Positions 1 to 7,211 of a stretch of DNA of 64,000 bases are shown here, piece after piece (position 1 is the first letter of the stretch; each line of letters starts with the position of its first letter). Under the pieces are notes generated by a model, which saw only the letters and a program-made list of their open reading frames with translations, made no database searches and was not told the origin of the DNA. Location: positions 1 to 64,000 of the forward strand of contig ALYD01000011.1 in the NCBI GenBank assembly GCA_000513555.1, written 5' to 3'. The DNA is from Lachnospiraceae bacterium JC7. GTDB taxonomy: Bacteria > Bacillota > Clostridia > Lachnospirales > Lachnospiraceae. The position numbers were made by a program, and so were the translations under genes.

Positions 1-1
1 G

Positions 2-358
2 GTAGCACTTTTGTCCAAACTTCATGAAGCAAAGCATCATGTCAATGTTAAGCTTGATATGGATGAGCTGGATCTGACTAGCGCAGAGGCTAAGGCTACA
101 TATAAGGAGATTCAGGAATGAGTGCAGGAGAGGTACGGATTCCATGTAACAAATCTCAATATTGCACAGGTGAAACAGAAACATGAGATCATCGAAAGAG
201 AGAATTATAACAAGCCAAAATCGCCGGGCGCTAAAGGTCCGGTGGACCTTTGTCCAGCGCGGACCGGAGTGGCAACGGAGACCAGCAAACAACCTGGCAC
301 TTCGGATATGAGGATTAAAGCCATTGAGGAAGCGATGAGGCATTTTCAGATGATATGA
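2..358 (+). pseudogene. rlmD: C-terminal end of RlmD-like 23S rRNA (uracil-5-)-methyltransferase, interrupted by an in-frame TGA
   Basis: The gene enters from the left edge. The reading frame from base 2 gives a C-terminal tail typical of clostridial RlmD/RumA-type SAM-dependent rRNA methyltransferases (LDMDELDLTSAEAKATYKEI, later ERENYNKPKS and a final EAMRHFQMI). A TGA at 119-121 interrupts this frame, and the same frame then continues to the stop at 356-358. In relatives an aromatic residue is expected at that point, so one change from TGG would explain the stop. After NKPKS the frame runs through a hairpin repeat (226-282) that adds about 20 foreign residues. The catalytic domain lies outside the window. 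Either the protein ends about 80 residues early or the gene is dead. The identification of the tail is from memory of the family. Confidence 0.75.
226..282 (+). repeat. GC-rich hairpin repeat, copy A (inside the rlmD tail)
   Basis: Structure seen: outer stem GCGCT/AGCGC, inner perfect 8-bp stem AAAGGTCC/GGACCTTT around a GGT loop, a four-base bulge GTCC, then a conserved tail beginning GGACCGGA and ending near GGAGAC. Three other copies lie at 16911, 17386 and 18071. The stem sequences differ but pairing is kept. This copy is read through in frame by the rlmD tail and has no stop, unlike the other copies. Confidence 0.85.
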
Positions 359-370
359 GAGAAAAGAACG

Positions 371-410
371 ACTGGCTGAAACCTGACGGTTTCGGTCAGT
401 CTGATTTTTT
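371..410 (+). terminator. Rho-independent terminator after rlmD
   Basis: A 13-bp stem (ACTGGCTGAAACC with GGTTTCGGTCAGT, two G-T pairs) is followed by a run of six T. It sits between the rlmD tail and the promoter of the TetR gene. Confidence 0.85.
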
Positions 411-413
411 ATC

Positions 414-459
414 TTGATAGGCTAATTAACATTAGCTATAATGAGGCTAATATATTAGC
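414..459 (+). promoter_or_regulatory. Promoter with two palindromic operators for the TetR gene
   Basis: A -35 box TTGATA (414-419) and a perfect -10 box TATAAT (437-442) are 17 bases apart. The spacer is filled by the palindrome GCTAATTAACATTAGC (421-436). A second palindrome, GCTAATATATTAGC, lies just after the -10 box (446-459). Both share GCTAAT/ATTAGC half-sites, the layout expected for autorepression by the TetR protein encoded next. Confidence 0.85.
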
Positions 460-474
460 GAAATGGAGGATACA

Positions 475-1059
475 ATGTCTACCAAAGAGAAAATACTGGA
501 TGCGGCATTAACGTTATTTGCAGAGAATGGATACGATGGAACAAGCGTGGAGCAGATTGCAAATATTGTCGGGATCAAAGCTCCATCGCTATATAAGCAC
601 TATAAGGGCAAAGAGGACATTCTGAATGCGTTGATTGATTCTGCGGAAGAGCGGTATGAGGTAATGTTTGGATCTGAGAAAAACATCGGGAAGGTGCCTG
701 AGAGCCGGGAGGAGTTTATAAAGGTGACTATGGAAAGGATCTCATTCACAATGCGGGATCCCATAATCCGCAAGACGCGGATGCTTCTTGTACAAGAGCA
801 GTTCAGGAATGAAAGGATTTCCGAGGCTACAACCAGACACCAGCTGGACGGGATACAGAGGATGTTTGCAAAGATTATCAAGGGAATGATGGATGAGGGG
901 ATAGTCGTAAAGGATGATCCGAAGCTGCTTGCAGTAGAACTTACCGCACCGGCTGTTCTGCAGATTGCAAGGTCAGACAGACAGCCGCAGTGTGAGAAAG
1001 AATGCATGGAATACATCGAGAAGCATTTGCGGCATTTTTGTAAGGTATACATGAGATAG
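475..1059 (+). CDS. TetR/AcrR family transcriptional regulator
   Basis: This is a 194-residue DNA-binding repressor. The N-terminal TetR helix-turn-helix covers about residues 5-50 (ILDAALTLFAENGYDGTSVE, then IANIVGIKAPSLYKHYKGKE), and the rest is an all-helical ligand-binding domain with no recognisable specificity. I chose ATG 475 over ATG 463 because GGAGG at 466-470 sits at the right distance from 475. Two palindromes sharing a half-site overlap its own promoter, so autorepression is likely. No target transporter follows directly; the next genes are remnants and a HEAT/nitroreductase fusion, so the regulated partner may have been lost. Confidence 0.9.
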   Translation: MSTKEKILDAALTLFAENGYDGTSVEQIANIVGIKAPSLYKHYKGKEDILNALIDSAEERYEVMFGSEKNIGKVPESREEFIKVTMERISFTMRDPIIRKTRMLLVQEQFRNERISEATTRHQLDGIQRMFAKIIKGMMDEGIVVKDDPKLLAVELTAPAVLQIARSDRQPQCEKECMEYIEKHLRHFCKVYMR

Positions 1060-1072
1060 GAGCAGAGAAAAA

Positions 1073-1218
1073 TTGATCAGGATCGAATTATTATCAGCAG
1101 AAAACTTTAAACAGGATTCATTGGGTTAAAAAAGGAATTGATTGAATCATATATGATTTTGGATATGATGCAAGTATCGGCTGCCTGCATAGGACAGGGA
1201 CTTGGGAGGAGCTTTGGG
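1073..1218 (+). pseudogene. GNAT acetyltransferase remnant with internal deletion
   Basis: From TTG 1073 (preceded by AGGAG) the translation begins IRIELLSAENF and reaches a stop after QDSLG. It resumes with ESYMILDMMQVSAACIGQG and GLGRSFG. Both pieces match the intact GNAT gene at 4101-4661 (IKIELLSETNF; YMILDMMQVSSECRGQG). About 60 central residues and everything after the acetyl-CoA binding motif are missing. It is a decayed second copy of that family, cut exactly where the HEAT protein starts. Confidence 0.75.
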
Positions 1219-2433
1219 ATGAAAGAAAATATCGTACAGAAGCTTACATCAAAAGATGATAAATATGCCTGTGCCTTTACTGATAGAATTGTTGCAGAAA
1301 GCCATGATACAGATGAATGGTATGAATACTTTGAGGATGTTGCTTCGTTGCTTGACCATCCAAAGTCATTGGTAAGAAATCGAGCTTTGTATATCCTTGC
1401 GGCAAACGCACAGTGGGATGAAGAAAACCGGTTCGATCTCATCCTTCCGGATTATCTGAAACACATCACCGATGAAAAGCCCATCACCGCCCGACAATGC
1501 GTGAAGGCACTTGCTCAAGTGGGACTGGCAAGGCCGCAGTATATCCCACAAATTCTGTCTGCTCTGCGTAGCGCTGATTTGTCCAAATACAAAGACAGTA
1601 TGCGTCCGCTGATTGAAAGGGACATGGAAGAAACGGAAAAGATACTGATGAATTCAGGCTTTACGGAGCTAATTTCATTGAATGACATCTTTTATAAAAT
1701 GATATTTAAGAGAAAGTCGTTTCATATTTTCAGAAATGTTGGAAAGGAATCAATCAGTATAGACGAACTGGGCGATATACAAAATGCATATTCAGAGTTT
1801 ACTCCCCTGAATCCCGAAATCAAAACCGCCATTCGCATTGTTCCTGAAAAGCAGACTAACTGCAAACGAGGCGGAGAATACTGCATTCTGCTTTACAGCG
1901 AAAAGAAAGACGGCTATCTGCAAAACATTGGTTATCTCGGTGAACAACTCGACCTTTATCTTGTATCCCGAAATATCGGAACGCTCTGGTTCGGAATAGG
2001 GAAAACAGAAGAAGAACCATTTGAGGATATGGAGTTCGTCATTATGTTTTCCATCCGGAAGATCAGTGATGACTCTAAGTACCGCAAGGATATGTTTAAG
2101 AGCAAAAGAAAGAACGCTGAAGAAATATGGGAGGGCGAACAGATCTCGGGTGTGACCGATATTATCAGGTTTGCACCGAGTGCATGTAATTCTCAACCGT
2201 GGCTTGTAAAGAACGATGGCGAGCTATTGGTTTACAGATACAAGAAGCCCGGCAAAAGGGGAATAATGCCAGCAGATAAGGTTTTATTCTATAATCGCAT
2301 TGATATAGGAATTTTCATTTGCTTTATGGATCTTTGCCTTGAGCATAACGGTATTGGATTTGAGAAAACACTTTATTCAGATGCTGATGATGGAGAATTG
2401 GTGCTGAATGCAAAATACAGACTTTGTAGATAA
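1219..2433 (+). CDS. Fusion of a HEAT-repeat SufBD-like protein and a putative TM-nitroreductase
   Basis: Residues 1-143 resemble the small clostridial HEAT-repeat proteins often labelled SufBD-like (KLTSKDDKYACAFTDRI; ARQCVKALAQVGLARP; DLSKYKDSMRPLIERDMEE). From Met144 the protein matches the putative TM nitroreductase family (FYKMIFKRKSFHIFRNVG; IGYLGEQLDLYLVSRNIGTL; RFAPSACNSQPW; RYKKPGKRGIMPADKV), a flavin-type oxidoreductase of unknown substrate. I chose ATG 1219 because GGGAGGAG lies 8 bases upstream; an earlier GTG or TTG would add the GNAT remnant. The two parts are separate genes in the genomes I know, so this looks like an in-frame fusion after a deletion. Whether the product is made or active is unknown. 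The gene ends KYRLCR, close to the usual end of the nitroreductase. Confidence 0.7.
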   Translation: MKENIVQKLTSKDDKYACAFTDRIVAESHDTDEWYEYFEDVASLLDHPKSLVRNRALYILAANAQWDEENRFDLILPDYLKHITDEKPITARQCVKALAQVGLARPQYIPQILSALRSADLSKYKDSMRPLIERDMEETEKILMNSGFTELISLNDIFYKMIFKRKSFHIFRNVGKESISIDELGDIQNAYSEFTPLNPEIKTAIRIVPEKQTNCKRGGEYCILLYSEKKDGYLQNIGYLGEQLDLYLVSRNIGTLWFGIGKTEEEPFEDMEFVIMFSIRKISDDSKYRKDMFKSKRKNAEEIWEGEQISGVTDIIRFAPSACNSQPWLVKNDGELLVYRYKKPGKRGIMPADKVLFYNRIDIGIFICFMDLCLEHNGIGFEKTLYSDADDGELVLNAKYRLCR

Positions 2434-2578
2434 TCAGATAATCACTCTTAATTCCTCGCCCTATGGAGTGCCGTTTTATCATGCGCTGGGATTTACAGAC
2501 ACGGATAAAGAACAGACAGTGAACGGGATTTGGTTTACGCCGATGAAGTATGAAGATTTTGCAGAAGATGGAGATTGA
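2426..2578 (+). pseudogene. C-terminal GNAT acetyltransferase fragment
   Basis: In a frame different from the preceding gene, bases 2426-2578 read ITLNSSPYGVPFYHALGF, then TDKEQTVNGI and FTPMKYE. This is the usual C-terminus of a GNAT N-acetyltransferase (the PFYHALGF motif of the last helix and strand). No start codon or acetyl-CoA binding motif is present, so only the tail survives. Confidence 0.75.
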
Positions 2579-2581
2579 AAG

Positions 2582-3121
2582 ATGCAGCTGGTTTATGCGA
2601 ATGATTTCGAGGCAGTGAAGAAAATATATATTGATGTGATAGAGAACACTCCGCTGATAGAGCAATATGCCAGGTGGGTATATGGAAAGCATCCTACAGA
2701 TGAACAGCTTAGAGCATATATTCTGCATGATGAGATGTATTGCCTGATGGATGAAGATGATGCCGCCGGGGTTGTGGCAATTTCTATGAATCAGGGCGCG
2801 GAATACGAGAAAATAGTATGGAGGGATAAACTTCCGAACGATCAGGTAGCAACAGTTCATCTGCTTGCGGTTTCTCCTTCATACCAGGGAAGATCACTGG
2901 GGATCAAGCTTCTTGAGGAAGCGATGAAGATTGCAGTCAGGAATGGGAAAAAGGCGCTTCGCCTTGACGTGCTGAAAACAAATCTTCCGGCGCAGAGGAT
3001 GTATGAAAAAGCCGGGGTTTTATTTAGGGGTGAGCAGAGACTGTATGCCGAAAACACCGGCGTTACAGATTTTTTGTACTATGAAAAAATACCGGAATTA
3101 GATTTGTTTAAGGAAGGATGA
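2582..3121 (+). CDS. GNAT family N-acetyltransferase
   Basis: A complete 179-residue GNAT enzyme that would transfer acetyl from acetyl-CoA to an amine of unknown identity. The acetyl-CoA motif is clear: VHLLAVSPSYQGRSLGIKLL, a Q-x-x-x-x-G pattern at about residues 86-105. It is followed by the RLDVLKTNLPAQRMYEKAGV segment typical of motif B. The start ATG has GGAG close upstream. Its stop overlaps the ATG of the next remnant. It is the first intact gene after three remnants. Confidence 0.85.
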   Translation: MQLVYANDFEAVKKIYIDVIENTPLIEQYARWVYGKHPTDEQLRAYILHDEMYCLMDEDDAAGVVAISMNQGAEYEKIVWRDKLPNDQVATVHLLAVSPSYQGRSLGIKLLEEAMKIAVRNGKKALRLDVLKTNLPAQRMYEKAGVLFRGEQRLYAENTGVTDFLYYEKIPELDLFKEG

Positions 3122-3267
3122 TCGAAATGAAGGTTCATCAGATAAAGATTGATTTTAATGTAACTGAACAGATTAAAAGGTTTGTCTATGTTTATATTCT
3201 TGAAGCAGAGTCACTTTACCTTATTGATTCGGGTGTTTACGGCTCCGACGACTGGGCAGGATTATGA
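3118..3267 (+). pseudogene. N-terminal fragment of an MBL-fold hydrolase
   Basis: The frame from ATG 3118 (AAGGAAGG upstream, overlapping the previous stop) reads MKVHQIKIDFNV, then RFVYVYILEAESLYLIDSGV. That is the first beta-strands of a metallo-beta-lactamase-fold protein. It stops after 49 residues at 3265-3267, before the zinc motif HxHxDH, so it cannot be active. Confidence 0.65.
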
Positions 3268-3308
3268 AGTAATCGTGCCGTTACATATTATACAAGGGGA
3301 AGTATGGG

Positions 3309-3608
3309 ATGAGCTGTTACTTTATTGTTGATGTATACATTGATGAAAACAAGGGGCGAGGCACCTATGAGGATTATATCGAGAAGGTAAAGCCGATTGT
3401 TGAAAGCTTTGGAGGCGAATACCTTGTACGGACAGAAAATATCCGAGCTCTCAGTTCTCTTAGAAATCCGGGAAGAGTAATTGTCATTCGCTTTCCGTCT
3501 AGAGAAAAGCTGGATGCTTGTTTTGCTTCTGAAGAGTACAGGCATATCATGCATGAACGGGCGGATAATGTAGATGCCAGGGCATTGATCGCGGAGGGTG
3601 AGCACTGA
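3309..3608 (+). CDS. DUF1330 family protein
   Basis: This 99-residue protein reads FIVDVYIDENKGRGTYEDYI near the start, then GGEYLVRTENI, RVIVIRFPSREKLDACF and EEYRHIM. That order of motifs is typical of DUF1330, a small dimeric alpha/beta-barrel fold of unknown function related to YciI and antibiotic-biosynthesis monooxygenase folds. GGGGAAG lies 8-14 bases before the ATG. It appears complete (usual length about 95-100). Neighbours give no functional hint. Confidence 0.8.
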   Translation: MSCYFIVDVYIDENKGRGTYEDYIEKVKPIVESFGGEYLVRTENIRALSSLRNPGRVIVIRFPSREKLDACFASEEYRHIMHERADNVDARALIAEGEH

Positions 3609-3632
3609 ATTATGGCGACGGGGGAAGAGACA

Positions 3633-4082
3633 ATGAAAGAGGTAGATGTATATCTATTTGGACAGATACTTGGAACGCATTCTTTTCTTCTGAAAGATGG
3701 ATTCCTAAAGCCGGACGAGTATTCGGAGATCAAAGAACAGTATTTTCTGCCGGGTGGGGAGACGGGAACTGCGGAAACTTGCGTCAGTCATGGCATCCCT
3801 TATGTGACGATAGACGCGGCACATGACTCGTATCTTCATAGGCATGCGGCGATTAATGTCGTTTCAGGGGAATGCCGTTCCGAACATTACCCTGAGGAGG
3901 CTGTTGAAGAGGTCATGAAGCTGATGATGCAGGAAATTGAGACAATGTTTTCAAATGTAAAGGAATTTGTATTAGATACGCCCATTTGGAATGTCAGAAC
4001 AAACGCCTTTTATACCAAGCTGGGATATGTGGAAGTGAGTCGGGATAATGAATTCATTTATTATATTAAGAAATGTGAGTGA
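3633..4082 (+). CDS. Chimeric ORF: PfkB-type kinase N-terminus joined to GNAT C-terminus
   Basis: The first ~85 residues (VDVYLFGQILGTHSFLLKDG; LPGGETGTAETC; VTIDAAHDSYLHRHAAIN) look like pieces of a PfkB/ribokinase-type sugar kinase with internal deletions. The last ~50 residues (FVLDTPIWNVRTNAFYTKLG, YVEVSRDNEFIYYIKK) are the end of a GNAT acetyltransferase. Neither half keeps its active site: no kinase GAGD motif and no acetyl-CoA loop. I chose ATG 3633 because GGGGAAGAG sits just upstream; ATG 3612 has no such site. It keeps one open frame of 149 residues but is probably a relic. Function unknown. Confidence 0.6.
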   Translation: MKEVDVYLFGQILGTHSFLLKDGFLKPDEYSEIKEQYFLPGGETGTAETCVSHGIPYVTIDAAHDSYLHRHAAINVVSGECRSEHYPEEAVEEVMKLMMQEIETMFSNVKEFVLDTPIWNVRTNAFYTKLGYVEVSRDNEFIYYIKKCE

Positions 4083-4100
4083 TGAAAGGGGAATTATTAT

Positions 4101-4661
4101 TTGATAAAAATCGAATTATTATCAGAGACAAATTTCTGTTTAGAATCATTAGATTCATATAACAGAAAACAGGATGTAAATAAAGTATATCGAAGAATAG
4201 ACGGAGAATATGCATTAGTAGAATGCAAATATACCGAAGATTGGGACTTAAGCCAAAAGTGTTCTGTGGCAAAGCAAATAAGCAGTGATGACTATATTAC
4301 ATACATCGCATTAGAAAATGATAAAGTTGTTGGCTTTATTGGGCTATTAAAGAAACTAAACGGTCCTTACATGATTCTTGATATGATGCAGGTATCTTCT
4401 GAATGCAGAGGCCAAGGTGTTGGCAGACGATTATTTGAATTGGGAAAAGCGGAAGCAATAAAAGCTGGTGCACAGGCTCTGTACATATCTGCCTGTTCTT
4501 CTGAGGAGACGATTGCATTTTACAGAGCAATGGGGAGTGACCTGGCAAGCATTCCTATAAAAGAACTTGCTGAAAAGGAACCATATGACCTTCAGATGAT
4601 CTGTCCTGTAATAGAATGCGACAGATACTCGGAGATTCTGCAAAGGAATCAAGATAATTAA
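4101..4661 (+). CDS. GNAT family N-acetyltransferase
   Basis: An intact 186-residue GNAT enzyme starting at TTG 4101 (AAAGGGG about 10 bases upstream). The core is VGFIGLLKKLNGPYMILDMM, then VSSECRGQGVGRRLFELGKA (acetyl-CoA loop RGQGVG) and ISACSSEETIAFYRAMGS. The substrate is unknown. It is the complete relative of the remnant at 1073-1218, so two copies of this family once lay 3 kb apart. A terminator follows at 4672. Confidence 0.85.
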   Translation: MIKIELLSETNFCLESLDSYNRKQDVNKVYRRIDGEYALVECKYTEDWDLSQKCSVAKQISSDDYITYIALENDKVVGFIGLLKKLNGPYMILDMMQVSSECRGQGVGRRLFELGKAEAIKAGAQALYISACSSEETIAFYRAMGSDLASIPIKELAEKEPYDLQMICPVIECDRYSEILQRNQDN

Positions 4662-4671
4662 GTGAAATTCG

Positions 4672-4703
4672 GGTCGTTATCTGTGTAGATGACGGCCTTT
4701 TTT
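4672..4703 (+). terminator. Rho-independent terminator
   Basis: GGTCGTTATC pairs with GATGACGGCC (two G-T pairs) across a six-base loop, followed by six T. It ends the transcript of the GNAT gene. Confidence 0.8.
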
Positions 4704-4775
4704 GTATTGTGTGATAGGCTTGTTTATGCGGATGATACGAATCGTGTCATGCATGTTACCAAGCGTTTCTTTAGC

Positions 4776-4839
4776 TTTTTCATAATCCTTGTTACGCTCC
4801 ATTTAGCCATAGGGACAAAACAGAAAGGATTATGAGAAA
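4776..4839 (+). promoter_or_regulatory. Long-range hairpin covering the PAP2 ribosome binding site
   Basis: Bases 4776-4790 (TTTTTCATAATCCTT) pair with 4825-4839, giving a 15-bp stem with a single G-T pair and a 34-base loop. The 3' arm contains the AAAGGA ribosome binding site and reaches the first base of the PAP2 start codon, so in RNA it would hide the start site. Structure is seen in sequence; the regulatory role is inferred. Confidence 0.6.
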
Positions 4840-5504
4840 TGAAAAGAAAAGGATTAAAGAGTTTACTGTTTGGAGCGTTATTTTTTATTGGATTTGTCAT
4901 CTGGACATTACTTATCCAGATTGTTGATGTTCAGCCCGCCGGGCAGAACGGGACAGACATAGGTTTTGCCACAATCAATTGTTATTTTCACAAATTGACC
5001 GGGGTTCATATGGTCATTTACACCATAACTGACTGGTTGGGACTTGTACCTATTTTCATATGTCTGATATTTGCAGGTATTGGTCTTGTCCAGCTGATAC
5101 AAAGGAAGAACCTGGTTAAAGTCGATTCCGATATATTAGTACTTGGAATATACTATATTATAGTGATATTTGGATATCTGCTATTTGAAATGATACCGAT
5201 AAATTACAGACCAATACTGATAGATGGATTTATGGAGGCGTCGTATCCATCCTCGACAACACTGTTGGTATTAAGTGTTATGCCAACTCTCTGGTTCCAG
5301 GCAAAAAGAAGGATGAAGAATGAGATTTTACTGAAATATGTATGTGTATTTTCGGCTCTGTTTTCCATGTTTATGGTCATAGGAAGAACTGTGGCCGGAG
5401 TTCATTGGCTGACAGATATCATGGGATCAATTCTCCTTAGTACGGGATTATTTCTTTTATACAGGGCTATTGTTCTTCTCATTGATGAGAAGGCAAAAGC
5501 CTGA
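4839..5504 (+). CDS. PAP2-family membrane phosphatase
   Basis: This 221-residue integral membrane protein has about six hydrophobic segments. The third PAP2 motif is seen at residues 182-193 (GRTVAGVHWLTD, with Arg183, His189 and Asp193). The second motif is PSST at 137-140, where classical PAP2 enzymes have PSGH, so the usual histidine is threonine. The family removes phosphate from lipid phosphates such as phosphatidic acid or undecaprenyl pyrophosphate; the substrate here is unknown. The start has AAAGGA upstream, inside a long hairpin. The XRE regulator follows 12 bases downstream, suggesting co-transcription. Confidence 0.75.
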   Translation: MKRKGLKSLLFGALFFIGFVIWTLLIQIVDVQPAGQNGTDIGFATINCYFHKLTGVHMVIYTITDWLGLVPIFICLIFAGIGLVQLIQRKNLVKVDSDILVLGIYYIIVIFGYLLFEMIPINYRPILIDGFMEASYPSSTTLLVLSVMPTLWFQAKRRMKNEILLKYVCVFSALFSMFMVIGRTVAGVHWLTDIMGSILLSTGLFLLYRAIVLLIDEKAKA

Positions 5505-5516
5505 CATGGGGTGAAA

Positions 5517-6122
5517 ATGGAGTTTGGCGAAAAACTGCAGGAACTTAGAAAGAATAAAGATATGACTCAGGAAGAGCTGGCAGAAGCTTTATATGTTTCA
5601 AGAACTGCTATTTCCAAGTGGGAGTCAGGCCGTGGGTACCCGAGTATAGATTCGTTAAAAGAGATATCGAGATTCTTTTCAGTATCTATAGACGAATTAC
5701 TATCGGCAGAAAAGATGGTGTCAATCGCCGAAAAAGAGAACAGGGACAATATCAGATATATCTGCGATATGCTTCTTGGAATTATAGATGTGCTTGCGAT
5801 GATAATGATTATCCTGCCCATATATCCCAATAGGATTGATGGCGTCTATTATGCGGTGAGTCTACCTGATTATGTTCAGGCGGGAAGCTTAAATTGCACA
5901 CTTTATTGGGCTTTGTTTATTTTGCTGGTGATCATCGGAGCGGTGAAGATTCTTTTGACCAGATTGAAGCAGGAAAAAGCAGGGAAAATCGTAACGGTCA
6001 AATCGATGATCGTAGGAATTATTGCAGTGCTTCTTCTTGCAATGGGAAGGGAAGCTTACGGAGTGTCAATAATGTTTATGATGATTGTGGCAAAGGGAAT
6101 TTTGATCTACAAAATGAGATAA
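5517..6122 (+). CDS. XRE-family regulator with C-terminal membrane domain
   Basis: Residues 1-65 are a Cro/CI-type helix-turn-helix (LQELRKNKDMTQEELAEALY, then VSRTAISKWESGRGYPSIDS). The remainder carries about four hydrophobic segments (for example LLGIIDVLAMIMIILPIY, LYWALFILLVIIGAVKIL). It is therefore probably a membrane-anchored DNA-binding protein, a type common in Clostridia next to transport or membrane genes. I chose ATG 5517 with GGGGTG just upstream; a GTG at 5511 is possible. It lies directly behind the PAP2 gene and may regulate it. No C-terminal truncation is evident. Confidence 0.8.
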   Translation: MEFGEKLQELRKNKDMTQEELAEALYVSRTAISKWESGRGYPSIDSLKEISRFFSVSIDELLSAEKMVSIAEKENRDNIRYICDMLLGIIDVLAMIMIILPIYPNRIDGVYYAVSLPDYVQAGSLNCTLYWALFILLVIIGAVKILLTRLKQEKAGKIVTVKSMIVGIIAVLLLAMGREAYGVSIMFMMIVAKGILIYKMR

Positions 6123-6200
6123 ATCATGTGTTTCAGGAGGGGATTAAGGCTATTACAGTACAGGCAGCTATTTGACTGATGGCAGAGGGAAGGGAGTTTT

Positions 6201-6761
6201 ATGATTGAAACAGGTCACGGTGAAGAATGTAGCGTTAATGGAGTCAGCTATGAGATTAAGAAGCTCCTTGGCAAGGGTAAGGGAGGATATTCATATCTGG
6301 CAGTAAAGGATGGCCAGGAGTATGTCTTAAAACAGATCCACCACGAGCCATGCGCATATTATCAGTTTGGTGACAAGATCCAGTCTGAAATAAATGATTA
6401 CAAAAGACTGACTTCGATTGGAATCCGAATGCCCAAAATGATTGATGTTGATATTGATAAAGAACGCATTGTGAAGGAATACATAGACGGTGAGACTATT
6501 TATGAACTTGTCGCCAGAGATCAGATGGATCCTGATTATATTAGACAGGTAAAAGCAATGTGTGAACTCCTATATCCTGCCAAGACCAATATTGATTATT
6601 TTCCGACGAATTTTGTTGTTCATGATGGAGAGCTTTTCTATATTGATTATGAGTGCAATGACTATATGGAAGAGTGGGACTTCGAGAACTGGGGAATAAA
6701 ATACTGGTTTAAAACCCCGGAGTTCATGGAATACTGTTTGGAATTGAAAATGATGTTATAA
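6201..6761 (+). CDS. Small protein-kinase-like phosphotransferase
   Basis: This 186-residue protein has a compact kinase fold. A glycine-rich loop GKGKGGYSYLA at about residues 24-34 is followed by a lysine in YVLKQI. A catalytic-loop-like NIDYFPTNFVVHDG leads to YIDYECNDY in place of DFG. That combination fits the aminoglycoside-phosphotransferase / RIO-like kinase group; it may phosphorylate a small molecule or protein. It is shorter than typical kinases (over 250 residues) and lacks the helical C-lobe after the metal motif. ATG 6201 is preceded by GGGAG. The neighbours are unrelated. Confidence 0.65.
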   Translation: MIETGHGEECSVNGVSYEIKKLLGKGKGGYSYLAVKDGQEYVLKQIHHEPCAYYQFGDKIQSEINDYKRLTSIGIRMPKMIDVDIDKERIVKEYIDGETIYELVARDQMDPDYIRQVKAMCELLYPAKTNIDYFPTNFVVHDGELFYIDYECNDYMEEWDFENWGIKYWFKTPEFMEYCLELKMML

Positions 6762-6764
6762 GAG

Positions 6765-6956
6765 ATGTTGGGGATGAATATAGAATATCAAGGGCAACAC
6801 ATTGGGGATGAACTTATGAAACGTCTATTAGCTCATTTCAAAAATCATCTTTATGTTAAGATTATGCCATCGGATTCTAAAACTATTCCATTTTATGAGC
6901 GATTTGGATTTAAACAATATGAAAATTATTCAGCCATGGTTATAAAGCACTTTTGA
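6765..6956 (+). pseudogene. C-terminal half of a GNAT acetyltransferase
   Basis: From ATG 6765 the translation reads YQGQHIGDELMKRLLAHF, then KIMPSDSKTIPFYERFGF and a C-terminal AMVIKHF. It begins inside the acetyl-CoA loop and continues to a normal GNAT C-terminus. The N-terminal ~75 residues are missing, so it is a truncated gene although it keeps an open frame of 63 codons. Confidence 0.75.
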
Positions 6957-7114
6957 TAAGTTCTGACCTTGTTACAGCCTTGAGCTGTTCGAATTTTTCA
7001 TCAAGGAAGCCAACATTGTTATATCGAAAACTGGAAATTAGCGAGCTTTTACAATATTAAAAGAACTAAACGAATGCTGATCAATAATAATCACGTTATC
7101 TAAATCAGTGCAGA

Positions 7115-7150
7115 AGAGACCATTTCACGTGTGGGGAGTGGTCTCTTATT
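7115..7150 (+). terminator. Possible terminator hairpin
   Basis: AGAGACCA (7115-7122) pairs perfectly with TGGTCTCT (7139-7146) over a 16-base loop. The T run after it is weak. The rest of 6957-7211 contains no gene I can recognise. Confidence 0.45.
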
Positions 7151-7211
7151 GTATTATTGGTATAGTAGAATTGATTTTTTATACATATTAAATCATTGGT
7201 GGGCAATAAAA

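Noticed and set aside
119-121. TGA read as tryptophan or selenocysteine
   Set aside because: No SECIS-like hairpin is obvious, and other genes in the window use TGA as a normal stop.
122-358. A separate small gene starting at GTG 122
   Set aside because: The translation is the C-terminal tail of the RlmD family in the same frame as bases 2-118; a new start there is not needed.
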